From positions 1 through 24,890 of IMG/VR virus record IMGVR_UViG_3300007734_000506: 24,890 nucleotides of DNA. The stretch is one strand, 5' to 3'. Every line of letters starts with the position of its first letter. The stretch's first letter is position 1. A program made the translations under genes and the position numbers. The notes below the pieces were generated by a model. It searched no databases. It was not told the DNA's origin and worked only from the letters and a program-made list of their open reading frames with translations. Origin of the DNA: a virus. Below are positions 12,541 to 18,570 of this stretch, in pieces.

Positions 12541-12777
12541 ATGGAAAAGAAAGACAACTCAGGCGTACTTTTTAAGAACGACAAAAAGGAATCAGGCAAC
12601 CAACCTGACTACAAGGGCAACATTACAGTTGCTGGAACAGAATACTGGCTCTCAGCCTGGATTAAAGAGGGCAAGAGTGGCAAGTTCATGGGCTTGGCAG
12701 TTAACCCCAAGGATGCCCAGCAAACGCCCCGCAAGGTGTCTCCAACAGACATCTCAGATGACGACATTCCCTTTTGA
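12541..12777 (+). CDS. Small SSB-like protein (78 aa)
   Basis: ATG 12541 lies 2 bases after the ERF stop and follows the leader ATTGAAAGGCTAAAA. The product begins MEKKDNSGVLFKNDKKESGN, then shows a beta-rich core (YKGNITVAGTEYWLSAWIKE, KSGKFMGLAVNPK) and ends in the acidic tip DISDDDIPF. An acidic D-D-I-P-F end is the hallmark of bacterial SSB proteins, where it binds partner enzymes. The core looks like a small OB-like fold, so a phage single-strand DNA binding role beside ERF is reasonable. Shorter than true SSB (about 170 residues). Confidence 0.7.
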   Translation: MEKKDNSGVLFKNDKKESGNQPDYKGNITVAGTEYWLSAWIKEGKSGKFMGLAVNPKDAQQTPRKVSPTDISDDDIPF

Positions 12778-12787
12778 TAAACCTCAC

Positions 12788-12801
12788 GGGGCTTTGGCCC
12801 C
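12788..12801 (+). promoter_or_regulatory. Intergenic hairpin GGGGC-tttg-GCCCC
   Basis: A 5-bp all-GC stem with a TTTG loop sits in the 42-base gap between the SSB-like gene and the next start. It is followed by ATTTG rather than a T tract, so termination would be weak. It may lower expression of downstream genes relative to ERF and the SSB-like protein. Confidence 0.45.
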
Positions 12802-12819
12802 ATTTGATAGGAGTTAATG

Positions 12820-13158
12820 ATGACAAAATTAGACAAACTTTGGTTCGATGGCATGGTGGAAAAGTTCTTTGGAACTCCAGCATTCAAACTGGTTCGCAAA
12901 GAAGACCCTGCCACTTCCCACCAAGCAGCACAGGCAATTGACACCACCAAGATGGAGTCACTGGTATATGAAACCATTGCCGCCTACGGCCCAGATGGGT
13001 GCATCTCAGATGATGTGGTGTCAAAGCTGTCATTCCTGCCCTATTCCAGCGTCACAGCCCGATACAAGGCGCTGATTGACAAGGGCTTCATTGAGGTCAT
13101 TGGTGCTCGCAAAGGCACTTCTGGGCGGCTCCAAAGGGTTATGCGAAAAGTAGGGTAA
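12820..13158 (+). CDS. Winged-helix DNA-binding protein (112 aa)
   Basis: The C-terminal half (about residues 45-112) reads as a winged helix: SLVYETIAAYGPDGCISDDV, then VSKLSFLPYSSVTARYKALI (helix-turn-helix), then DKGFIEVIGARKGTSGR (wing). The N-terminal half holds ATSHQAAQA, seen in phage proteins of this type. It could be a transcription regulator or a replication accessory protein. Of two adjacent ATGs (12817 and 12820) the second is 6 bases from AGGAG and preferred. The stop codon lies inside a TAGGGTAAATACCTA motif, so it may bind near its own gene. Confidence 0.75.
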   Translation: MTKLDKLWFDGMVEKFFGTPAFKLVRKEDPATSHQAAQAIDTTKMESLVYETIAAYGPDGCISDDVVSKLSFLPYSSVTARYKALIDKGFIEVIGARKGTSGRLQRVMRKVG

Positions 13159-13165
13159 ATACCTA
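13151..13165. promoter_or_regulatory. TAGGGTAAATACCTA motif at gene junction
   Basis: The motif overlaps the stop of the winged-helix gene (TAA at 13156-13158) and lies 35 bases before the next start. It has TAGG/CCTA arms. With its flank CTATTCCA it matches the copy at 10992 over a longer stretch than the arms alone. Confidence 0.4.
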
Positions 13166-13199
13166 TTCCAATCTCTGTCAGACAAGGCAGAATTGACGC

Positions 13200-13376
13200 A
13201 TGAACCAACAACAAACAACCCGTTTAAATGCTTTCTGGCAGGATGTAGAGGCTCACAAGGCTCTCAATCCATCCTCGCCTGAGAGTGCCCTTGTAATCCT
13301 TAAATCTGTGGCTTTGGATGCCCTCCTTGCCGCACAAGACATTGAACAGATAGGAGTGAATGATGAAAACAATTGA
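13200..13376 (+). CDS. Small hypothetical protein (58 aa)
   Basis: This ORF encodes MNQQQTTRLNAFWQDVEAHK, then a helical Ala/Leu-rich part (SALVILKSVALDALLAAQDI) ending with EQIGVNDENN. Its 3' end overlaps the next gene's start by 14 bases, as is normal in this operon. The ribosome-binding site (AAGGCAG, about 9 bases upstream) is moderate. No family is recognised. Confidence 0.55.
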   Translation: MNQQQTTRLNAFWQDVEAHKALNPSSPESALVILKSVALDALLAAQDIEQIGVNDENN

Positions 13377-13626
13377 ATTTGTGCCTTTTGAGTGGGATAA
13401 CGCTGACTTTAATCCAGAGATTGATCGAATTGAGGTTGATTACCAATGGCATGAAGGCGATGATTCTGTTGGCTTAATCTCGTATTGTGAGAAAACGGTC
13501 AAGTGGATGCGCTTTAACTTGCAAATCAAGGACATAACAGACGAGTTGTCCTATGCTGATTTGGCATATCTCAAGCATGAAATCAAGCGTAACGACCAGG
13601 AGATTGCAAGTGAACGAGCCGACTAA
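13363..13626 (+). CDS. Hypothetical acidic phage protein (87 aa)
   Basis: Of the ATGATG pair, ATG 13363 is 6 bases from AGGAG and is preferred, the same arrangement as at 12820. The product (MKTIEFVPFEWDNADFNPEI...) is acidic and alternates beta strands with helices: IDRIEVDYQWHEGDDSVGLI, CEKTVKWMRFNLQIKDITDE. A C-terminal helix (LAYLKHEIKRNDQEIASERA) follows. It is unrecognised. Its stop overlaps the next gene, which starts with GTG at 13610. Confidence 0.62.
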   Translation: MKTIEFVPFEWDNADFNPEIDRIEVDYQWHEGDDSVGLISYCEKTVKWMRFNLQIKDITDELSYADLAYLKHEIKRNDQEIASERAD

Positions 13627-14044
13627 CAGTTATTGGCAAGTGGTTGGAGACATTTGGGATGTGGTGCATGGAACTCCACATTGGGAAAACCGCCATGAAA
13701 TTCTTTGGTATGTAAGTCGTTGCGAAATGCAAGGGTTTGCAACAACACTTGCTGAAAAACAAAACTGTGCAATGCGATACATGGCTGGCAAGCGTAAGGT
13801 TTCTGCACCTGGAACAACTCGCAAAAAGAAAGCCTTAAAAGAGCAGCGAAAAATCTTGAAAAATATGCCTCCAGAACTGGAATCAGCAATAGACACTGCT
13901 TGTCAATCTGACTTGGCAAAGCAAGTGATGGGTGGCAATACCAAGGCAATGAATGCGTTGATTGGGTCTGTTCTAAAGGCCCACAAAGCCCCAGCAGCAC
14001 TTGTTAAACAGTTGTTAGAAACTAAACTCAAGGTGAACGCATGA
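13610..14044 (+). CDS. Phage protein with C-terminal GatB/YqeY-tail-like domain
   Basis: GTG 13610 lies 7 bases after AGGAG; an in-frame ATG at 13553 is deep inside the previous gene. The N-terminal part (about 1-60, SYWQVVGDIWDVVHGTPHWE, then WYVSRCEMQGFATTL) is of unknown family with several Trp. A basic linker follows (KRKVSAPGTTRKKKALKEQR). The last ~40 residues, QVMGGNTKAMNALIGSVLKA, then HKAPAALVKQLLETKL, match the pattern of the GatB/YqeY C-terminal helical domain (G-N-x-K-A-x-x-x-L-x-G-x-V-x-K, then V-x-x-L-L-x-x-x-L). In GatB that domain touches tRNA; here a nucleic-acid contact role is inference. The stop overlaps the next ATG (ATGA). Confidence 0.68.
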   Translation: MNEPTNSYWQVVGDIWDVVHGTPHWENRHEILWYVSRCEMQGFATTLAEKQNCAMRYMAGKRKVSAPGTTRKKKALKEQRKILKNMPPELESAIDTACQSDLAKQVMGGNTKAMNALIGSVLKAHKAPAALVKQLLETKLKVNA

Positions 14045-14271
14045 AAACAGAAGAGGATGAAGCCTTTGAAGAACTTGCCAAGCGTCAAGGTGATTGGGGT
14101 TTGCAAGGCTCACGCAAGCACCAGATCATTCGATACGCTGAGAACAATGCCAGAAATGAAGTGATTGAAGAAGTCGCCCAACACATTGAGAAATGCACTC
14201 TAGCGTTTGGCAAAGACACGATTCAGTCGTTTACTGCTTATGTGAGGAGAATGAAAAGTGGAATGGATTAA
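14041..14271 (+). CDS. Hypothetical phage protein (76 aa)
   Basis: The ATGA overlap at 14041-14044 couples it to the previous gene. The product starts MKTEEDEAFEELAKRQGDWG and ends with IEKCTLAFGKDTIQSFTAYV, RRMKSGMD; the C-terminal segment resembles a short helical motif seen in hypothetical proteins of enteric and betaproteobacterial phages. It is charged and soluble. Its end overlaps the DUF551 gene by 14 bases. Confidence 0.65.
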   Translation: MKTEEDEAFEELAKRQGDWGLQGSRKHQIIRYAENNARNEVIEEVAQHIEKCTLAFGKDTIQSFTAYVRRMKSGMD

Positions 14272-14473
14272 AAGCACAGATCGACTTCCAGAATTTAAGC
14301 AGCGTTGCATTGTTGCGTGGGCAGATCAATTTGTTCCACATACAGCAACACTTTATGAAGATAAATTAAGTCCTGGTGGGTTTCATTGGTTGGCATCTAA
14401 TGGAAACAGCGTGAAAAATCATCCACTGTATTGGATGCCTTGTCCAGAAATGCCGCCAAAGGGAAAAGCATGA
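14258..14473 (+). CDS. DUF551 domain protein (71 aa)
   Basis: The product begins MEWIKSTDRLPEFKQRCIVA and ends PLYWMPCPEMPPKGKA. The W-I-x-x-x-D-R-L-P start and the x-x-W-M-P-x-P-E-x-P end are the signature of DUF551, a small phage domain of unknown function widely found in early regions. Length is typical. Translation is coupled to the flanking genes (14-base overlap upstream, ATGA at 14470 downstream). Confidence 0.8.
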   Translation: MEWIKSTDRLPEFKQRCIVAWADQFVPHTATLYEDKLSPGGFHWLASNGNSVKNHPLYWMPCPEMPPKGKA

Positions 14474-15453
14474 CACCAAAACAATTGCAGGCCATGAAGA
14501 TGGCGCTTGATTTGGCGACCATGCACCACACGGATGACGGATACGCCGAATTGCGAGCGAAGGTAAGGTCTGCCAGCAAAGAAGCATTGGCACAGCCAGA
14601 GCAAGAATACCGCCGAGGTGATCGGTTGGTATGTCTTGAAACTGATGAGTATTGCGTCATCCATGTTGCAGGAACGGATCGCCAATGGGTGAAGTTTCCT
14701 GATACGCACATTGGTGTTTACACAAACGAACAAGTTTCTGAGTTGTTTGAAAAATTAGCAAAAGAAACAGACTTGGCACAGCCAGAAGAAGAACCCTTGC
14801 ATCCAGTTCACATTGGCGTTGATGTAACAAGAGAAGGTACAGCGGTAACGGCGTTTTACCGCAAGCCTGATGCCGTGATGGAAATGTTTTATTCTCAATT
14901 TCATCCAATGGCACAGCCAGAGCAAGAGCCTGTGGCGTGGCTGTTGACTGATAAAAACATTAACTCACTTCAAGTGGATTCCATTCAACGCTTGATTGAT
15001 CGTCTTAAACACGCACATCACACAGACATACGCGTCAGGATTAACGGGCACGATGAGTGGTTTGAGGCTGATTGGCTAAAGCACATGGTAAGAGTCACCC
15101 CACCACAGCCAGAGCAAAATCCTATGTCAGATGAAATGTTGCAAGCAATAACTGACCCAGAAAATCAACCAAGCCAATACGGGACAGTCACGCTTGACTA
15201 CCATTTTGAAAAAATAAAAAAGTGGGAAGATTTGTTTGAGCGTTTGAGCAATAAAGTTTTGCAACAGTTAGATCAAGAGCCTGTGATTGACAAGTCTGCG
15301 GCGAAACGGATTGCAACAGCACTTGGCTGGACACCACAGCGCAAGCCGCTGACGGATGAGGAGATAAGCGAGATTGCAATCAACAACCCTCCAGTGGTGC
15401 ATGAATTCGCCCGAGCCATTGAAGCCGCACACGGCATAAAGGAGAACACATGA
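14470..15453 (+). CDS. Mosaic phage protein with AQPEQEP spacer repeats (327 aa)
   Basis: ATG 14470 overlaps the DUF551 stop (ATGA). The protein is a chain of short modules separated by a recurring spacer: AQPEQE at 41-46, AQPEEEP at 103-109, AQPEQEPVAW at 148-157, PQPEQNP at 212-218, DQEPV at 268-272. The corresponding DNA (GGCACAGCCAGAGCAAGA) is nearly identical at 14589, 14775 and 14911. The first module (MTPKQLQAMKMALDLA...) is a start common to this family, the last (KPLTDEEI..., FARAIEAAHGIKENT) a common end. This is known of hypothetical proteins in phages of Burkholderiales; function is unknown. The repeated DNA would allow module shuffling by recombination. Confidence 0.78.
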   Translation: MTPKQLQAMKMALDLATMHHTDDGYAELRAKVRSASKEALAQPEQEYRRGDRLVCLETDEYCVIHVAGTDRQWVKFPDTHIGVYTNEQVSELFEKLAKETDLAQPEEEPLHPVHIGVDVTREGTAVTAFYRKPDAVMEMFYSQFHPMAQPEQEPVAWLLTDKNINSLQVDSIQRLIDRLKHAHHTDIRVRINGHDEWFEADWLKHMVRVTPPQPEQNPMSDEMLQAITDPENQPSQYGTVTLDYHFEKIKKWEDLFERLSNKVLQQLDQEPVIDKSAAKRIATALGWTPQRKPLTDEEISEIAINNPPVVHEFARAIEAAHGIKENT

Positions 15454-15626
15454 AAGCACGACAAGTATTCCACGCACTGATGTCATCAAAGGGCTATACA
15501 GATGCCGATCTAGCCATGACAGGCGACAAGTACAACAACCCTGCTATGCAAAACAGATGGAATTATTTCCTGGCAGGCTGGGAAATGAGAGGTGTGATGC
15601 CTCAAGAAATGCGGGATGTGCTGTGA
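15450..15626 (+). CDS. Small hypothetical phage protein (58 aa)
   Basis: AAAGGAG lies 6 bases before ATG 15450, and the ATG overlaps the upstream stop (ATGA). The product reads MKARQVFHALMSSKGYTDAD, with aromatic pairs further on (MQNRWNYFLAGWEMRGVMPQ). It looks like a compact helical protein. The final codon overlaps a GTG that starts the next small ORF. Confidence 0.65.
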   Translation: MKARQVFHALMSSKGYTDADLAMTGDKYNNPAMQNRWNYFLAGWEMRGVMPQEMRDVL

Positions 15627-15718
15627 AGTACATCGCTGCTCTTTGCTTTGTCCCAGTCTGGGGAGTTGTGTGCCGGATGATTTATGAACTGTTCATGTTT
15701 GGTTGGGGGTTGCTATGA
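15623..15718 (+). CDS. 31-residue membrane peptide
   Basis: This short ORF starts with GTG overlapping the previous TGA (GTGA at 15623-15626) and ends overlapping the next ATG (ATGA at 15715-15718), so it fills the gap without a spare base. The product MKYIAALCFVPVWGVVCRMI then YELFMFGWGLL has two short hydrophobic segments around one Arg. Phage operons often carry such microproteins. The double coupling supports it; no upstream Shine-Dalgarno site of its own is obvious. Confidence 0.5.
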   Translation: MKYIAALCFVPVWGVVCRMIYELFMFGWGLL

Positions 15719-15924
15719 AAGGCGGCGCAAGACCTGGAAGTGGTAGAAAACACACTCAAATCAGCGAATCCAGAGCATTGGCACTATGGAAAGATGGTGT
15801 CAGCAAGAAGGAAATTGCAAAAAGGTTTGATGTGTCCTATGAAGTTATCTTGTACTTCTTTAAGAAAAACAAGATATTCAACAGAGGAAAACTCAAGAAC
15901 CAAGCACCGCAAAAGCCTCGTTAG
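15715..15924 (+). CDS. Small helix-turn-helix protein (69 aa)
   Basis: ATG 15715 is preferred over an upstream in-frame start at 15703, because it overlaps the previous stop. The N-terminus MKGGARPGSGRK is a basic segment common in small phage DNA-binding proteins. Residues ~22-52 form a homeodomain-like helix-turn-helix (SRALALWKDGVSKKEIAKRF, then DVSYEVILYFFKKNKI). A basic tail follows. It could be a small terminase-like or regulatory protein. The last 32 bases overlap the end of the convergent endolysin gene. Confidence 0.7.
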   Translation: MKGGARPGSGRKHTQISESRALALWKDGVSKKEIAKRFDVSYEVILYFFKKNKIFNRGKLKNQAPQKPR

Positions 15925-16492
15925 TGTGCTTAATCCTGTCATCCAACCCAATGGTTCCACCATTGATCTTCTTAGTCAAGCCTACCCAATCTGCCGCCTC
16001 TGCCAAGCGGTTGCAATCATGCGTTGACCAGAACCATCCAGCAGTCAATGCCGCATACTTAGGCGTGGCAACAAGGTCAGGCTCCATTACAAAGTCAGTG
16101 CCTAGTGCTTGTCCCGCATGGAAGTAATTAGCGTGTCCGGTAAGCTGGATGCATCCTCGACCACGGAAACGATACCCGTCACCACTAGATTCATCACGAT
16201 TGCCCATACGACTAGCGTAGACCATGTTGGCGATTTTTTTGGGGTTTCTTGCATATTGGTTCGCAATCTCAAGAGTTGGAAAACGCCTGGGCCACAACTT
16301 CATCAAGGTTTCAGCCCTGTAGTTCAGATTTTCTTCAAGGATTCTGAAGTTACCGCACTCATGCCCACATTGACCAATGAATGCCGCTTGCTGGCGTTGT
16401 GTGGCAATACCAAAAGTGTTGAAGGTTTCATTGAGGGCATCAACCCACTCAACACCAATGTGGAGTTTCTTTAGTTGTTCACTTGTTACCAT
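15893..16492 (-). CDS. Endolysin, GH19 chitinase-like
   Basis: The 199-residue protein matches glycoside hydrolase family 19 phage lysins that cut peptidoglycan. The catalytic Glu is in FIGQCGHECGNF (Glu45), and the substrate-binding block GDGYRFRGRGCIQLTG covers residues 104-119. The C-terminal region NGGTIGLDDRI (177-187) is also family-typical. There is no signal peptide, so release depends on a holin. It is the last gene of the leftward late operon, starting 14 bases inside the end of the Rz gene. Confidence 0.93.
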   Translation of the reverse strand: MVTSEQLKKLHIGVEWVDALNETFNTFGIATQRQQAAFIGQCGHECGNFRILEENLNYRAETLMKLWPRRFPTLEIANQYARNPKKIANMVYASRMGNRDESSGDGYRFRGRGCIQLTGHANYFHAGQALGTDFVMEPDLVATPKYAALTAGWFWSTHDCNRLAEAADWVGLTKKINGGTIGLDDRIKHTNEAFAVLGS

Positions 16493-16970
16493 TGATTATC
16501 CCCATTACCTTGTTGTAACTGTCGATACACGCATTCAATTGGGCCGTGTTTCTGTCGCCTTGGGCGATGATTTCGGCAATGGCTGCGAGGGTTGCTCTGT
16601 CGGAGTCAGAAGTTTCATAAACCTGTCTGTTAGGTTCACTTCTTTCTTTTGAGCTATCTCCGGCGGGAGTGGGGGCATTTGTGGGGGCTTGTACACAACT
16701 TGTGGACGGGAGCCGCAACCTACCAGCACGAATAGCAGAATCAAGACTAGATTGCTTTTGATTGATAACATTATTGGCCTCCGACAGTTTGGTTGATTGT
16801 TCATTCAGTTGTTGGGCAAGTTCACGCTCTTTTTCTCTTGCTTCATCATTCTTTTTGGCAATCTCAACTTGCATCTCAGCATCCCTGTCACCCCATCCAA
16901 CATGATGCCCATACCCATAAGCACCAGCAACCGCAATCATTGCGCCGATGATGAAATATGGGTTAACCAT
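16479..16970 (-). CDS. Rz: Rz-like inner-membrane spanin subunit
   Basis: This 163-residue protein has one N-terminal membrane helix (YFIIGAMIAVAGAYGYGHHV) and a long periplasmic coiled coil (EKERELAQQLNEQSTKLSEA). The C-terminus is helical (LAAIAEIIAQGDRNTAQLNA). It carries an Rz1 gene embedded in another frame. With Rz1 it fuses inner and outer membranes in the last lysis step. It overlaps the holin candidate upstream and the endolysin downstream. Confidence 0.88.
   Translation of the reverse strand: MVNPYFIIGAMIAVAGAYGYGHHVGWGDRDAEMQVEIAKKNDEAREKERELAQQLNEQSTKLSEANNVINQKQSSLDSAIRAGRLRLPSTSCVQAPTNAPTPAGDSSKERSEPNRQVYETSDSDRATLAAIAEIIAQGDRNTAQLNACIDSYNKVMGIINGNK
16535..16771 (-). CDS. Rz1: Rz1-like outer-membrane spanin lipoprotein, embedded in Rz
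   Basis: The 78-residue ORF, wholly inside the Rz gene in another frame, begins MLSIKSNLVLILLFVLVGCG. The signal peptide ends in a lipobox LVGC, with Cys19 as the lipidation site. The mature part is proline-rich (VVYKPPQMPPLPPEIAQKK), as in lambda Rz1. The inner ATG at 16771 is preferred to 16804 because it starts a normal signal peptide. The nested arrangement is the same as in lambda. Confidence 0.88.
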   Translation of the reverse strand: MLSIKSNLVLILLFVLVGCGSRPQVVYKPPQMPPLPPEIAQKKEVNLTDRFMKLLTPTEQPSQPLPKSSPKATETRPN

Positions 16971-17448
16971 TTCTCACCTCTTGCCTAGCAAAGGCGATTT
17001 CCTCACGCACAGAATCAGACTCTAAGTGTTGGGGTGGAGTAGTGGGGGGTGGTGGGGGTGTCCAGGTTTCATCCAAAGGAGGATTGACCCAGACAGGCAT
17101 AGCGCCAGATGGAGCAGTCCAGGTGGAGGTGGCAGGGGGCGCAGGAGGCGCTGTAGGGGGGTTAGAAGGCGCTGAAGTCTGAGGTGTGGGCGTTGAGCTA
17201 TTCACAGAACCCACGGCCCGTTTGCCAACAATGCCACCGATACCGCCAACAATGAGAAGAACAATGTCGTTCAGCATCTTGGTATAGGCTTGATCGATGG
17301 GAGCCATGCTCTTGATCGGCTGAGTTACAAAAGTAACCGAATAAAGCAGTGAAAACACGATGCCAAACAAAATAATGGTAATCATCACGACCACAAAGCC
17401 CCAAATACGAACTTCTAGGTCTTCAGGAGAGTATTTACTTTTTGTCAT
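16963..17448 (-). CDS. Holin candidate with proline-rich tail (161 aa)
   Basis: The start is set at ATG 17448 (MTKSKYSPEDLEVR); the longer frame from 17487 begins deep inside the previous gene. Two hydrophobic helices are present: WGFVVVMITIILFGIVFSLL (about 17-36), and DIVLLIVGGIGGIVG (about 61-75). The C-terminal half is very rich in Pro, Thr and Ser (PPTAPPAPPATSTWTAP), then acidic. A two-span membrane protein beside spanins and endolysin is expected to be the holin or a holin-like protein. The long proline-rich tail is unusual for a holin. G runs on the plus strand (17031-17060) come from the Pro codons. Confidence 0.6.
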   Translation of the reverse strand: MTKSKYSPEDLEVRIWGFVVVMITIILFGIVFSLLYSVTFVTQPIKSMAPIDQAYTKMLNDIVLLIVGGIGGIVGKRAVGSVNSSTPTPQTSAPSNPPTAPPAPPATSTWTAPSGAMPVWVNPPLDETWTPPPPPTTPPQHLESDSVREEIAFARQEVRNG

Positions 17449-17686
17449 CATCAGCCTTCTTTTCTTCAACCTTTGGTGGTTGCTCAACTTTGGTGGTCAA
17501 GATGGGTGCTACAAGGTATTCAGGACAGGTTTGGGTGAACAGGCATCTGGGTTTCTGGCATTCTTTGAGTTCAAAGTTATCTGGGTTTTGACAGGCATAT
17601 CGGTATCTATCTTCACACCCTGCCAACAAGAATATGCACAGCAATGAGATGGTAATTACACCCCATAGAAACTTATTTTGATTCAT
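17435..17686 (-). CDS. Small lipoprotein (83 aa)
   Basis: The N-terminus MNQNKFLWGVITISLLCIFL is a signal sequence ending in a lipobox LAGC (Cys24). The mature part contains five further Cys (YACQNPDNFELKECQKPRC, LFTQTC), suggesting disulphides or a small metal site. It ends in a Lys/Asp-rich tail (EEKKADDDKK). It sits in the lysis/membrane cluster. It could be an accessory lysis or superinfection-exclusion lipoprotein; that is inference. Confidence 0.72.
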   Translation of the reverse strand: MNQNKFLWGVITISLLCIFLLAGCEDRYRYACQNPDNFELKECQKPRCLFTQTCPEYLVAPILTTKVEQPPKVEEKKADDDKK

Positions 17687-17867
17687 TGCGTTGCCTATCT
17701 AGTTGTTGACGCTCATACTCTAGTTGTTGGCGCAGTCTCTCCATGCGCTCAATCTGCATTTTGCTTTCCTTTTGTGCCGCCAATGTGTCATAGTAAATGC
17801 TTCCCAACAGCGGAAGCAGTAGGACAAAGACCAGCACCATAGCAACCAATGCAACTAAAAACCCCAT
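17673..17867 (-). CDS. Membrane protein with coiled coil (64 aa)
   Basis: The start is set at ATG 17867 (MGFLVALVAMVLVFVLLLPL), which places one membrane helix at the N-terminus followed by a charged coiled coil (MQIERMERLRQQLEYERQQL). A longer form from 17990 adds 41 residues of unconvincing text and overlaps the upstream gene by 136 bases. The product looks like a small inner-membrane protein of the spanin/holin-helper kind. The end overlaps the next gene's start by 14 bases. Confidence 0.62.
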   Translation of the reverse strand: MGFLVALVAMVLVFVLLLPLLGSIYYDTLAAQKESKMQIERMERLRQQLEYERQQLDRQRNESK

Positions 17868-18532
17868 CTTACTTTTCGATCCATTATCAGAAGGCTGAAG
17901 AACAGGACTAGGTACAGGACGAACACTAAACAAGCTACCCCGTAAATTGCCTTGTCCTGTATTGCGCTTATTACCCTTCTGCGTTGCCATTCAGCCTCTC
18001 GTTGTTTCTTTTCTTGGGCCAATCTTGCTTCTTCTTGTTCAGCAATGATGATAACCCTCATTTGGTTAACCCTGGTGTACAAGTTACCCAACTCTGGGGG
18101 TGACTGATACACCATAATCTCACGAATCTCTTTGGCTAACTTCTCAAACTGCGTTTTGGCAAGTTCCCTGTTTAAAGCCGCTTCCATGATGTTTTGGTTG
18201 GGGTCATAGACAGTCTTAGACTTCTCTTCTTCTTCACGAATGTGGTCTGCAAGCTGTTGCTGAACCTTGAAGAACTGCGACAGATTAGCCGCCAGATCAG
18301 CCACAACTCTACCTTCATCCCAAATTTCGGCCTCAGCCTTTTTTGCTTTGGCTGCAACTGGAGTTGCTGTGGGCTTGGGCTTTTTCTTCTTAAAGAACCC
18401 AAAGAAGCCACCCACTTCTTCAGCAATAGCCGTGACTTCCTTGACAGTCTTTTGGGCTGCGGCAACAGTTCCCTTGACCTCTTTATAGAGTTCACATCCT
18501 TTGCGAATGGCTGCAACACAGCCATTTGCCAT
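17855..18532 (-). CDS. Helical protein with C-terminal membrane anchor (225 aa)
   Basis: The protein (MANGCVAAIRKGCELYKEVK...) is long and helical: an Ala/Lys-rich first third with a Gly-Phe patch (VGGFFGFFKKKKPKPT), then a coiled-coil region (QQQLADHIREEEEKSKTVYD). It ends in a hydrophobic helix (YGVACLVFVLYLVLFFSLLI). A C-terminal anchor suggests insertion in the inner membrane. It lies between the virion genes and the lysis cluster and could be a virion-ejected or lysis-associated protein. I do not recognise a family. Confidence 0.68.
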   Translation of the reverse strand: MANGCVAAIRKGCELYKEVKGTVAAAQKTVKEVTAIAEEVGGFFGFFKKKKPKPTATPVAAKAKKAEAEIWDEGRVVADLAANLSQFFKVQQQLADHIREEEEKSKTVYDPNQNIMEAALNRELAKTQFEKLAKEIREIMVYQSPPELGNLYTRVNQMRVIIIAEQEEARLAQEKKQREAEWQRRRVISAIQDKAIYGVACLVFVLYLVLFFSLLIMDRKVRWGF

Positions 18533-18570
18533 CGCCAGAAGGGTAAGAGGATCAATCTTGCGCTCCTTGT

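Noticed and set aside
17868-17990. Longer start for the 64-aa membrane protein
   Set aside because: The added 41 residues are basic and Pro/Ser-rich with no pattern and overlap the upstream gene by 136 bases; the inner ATG at 17867 begins directly with the membrane helix.
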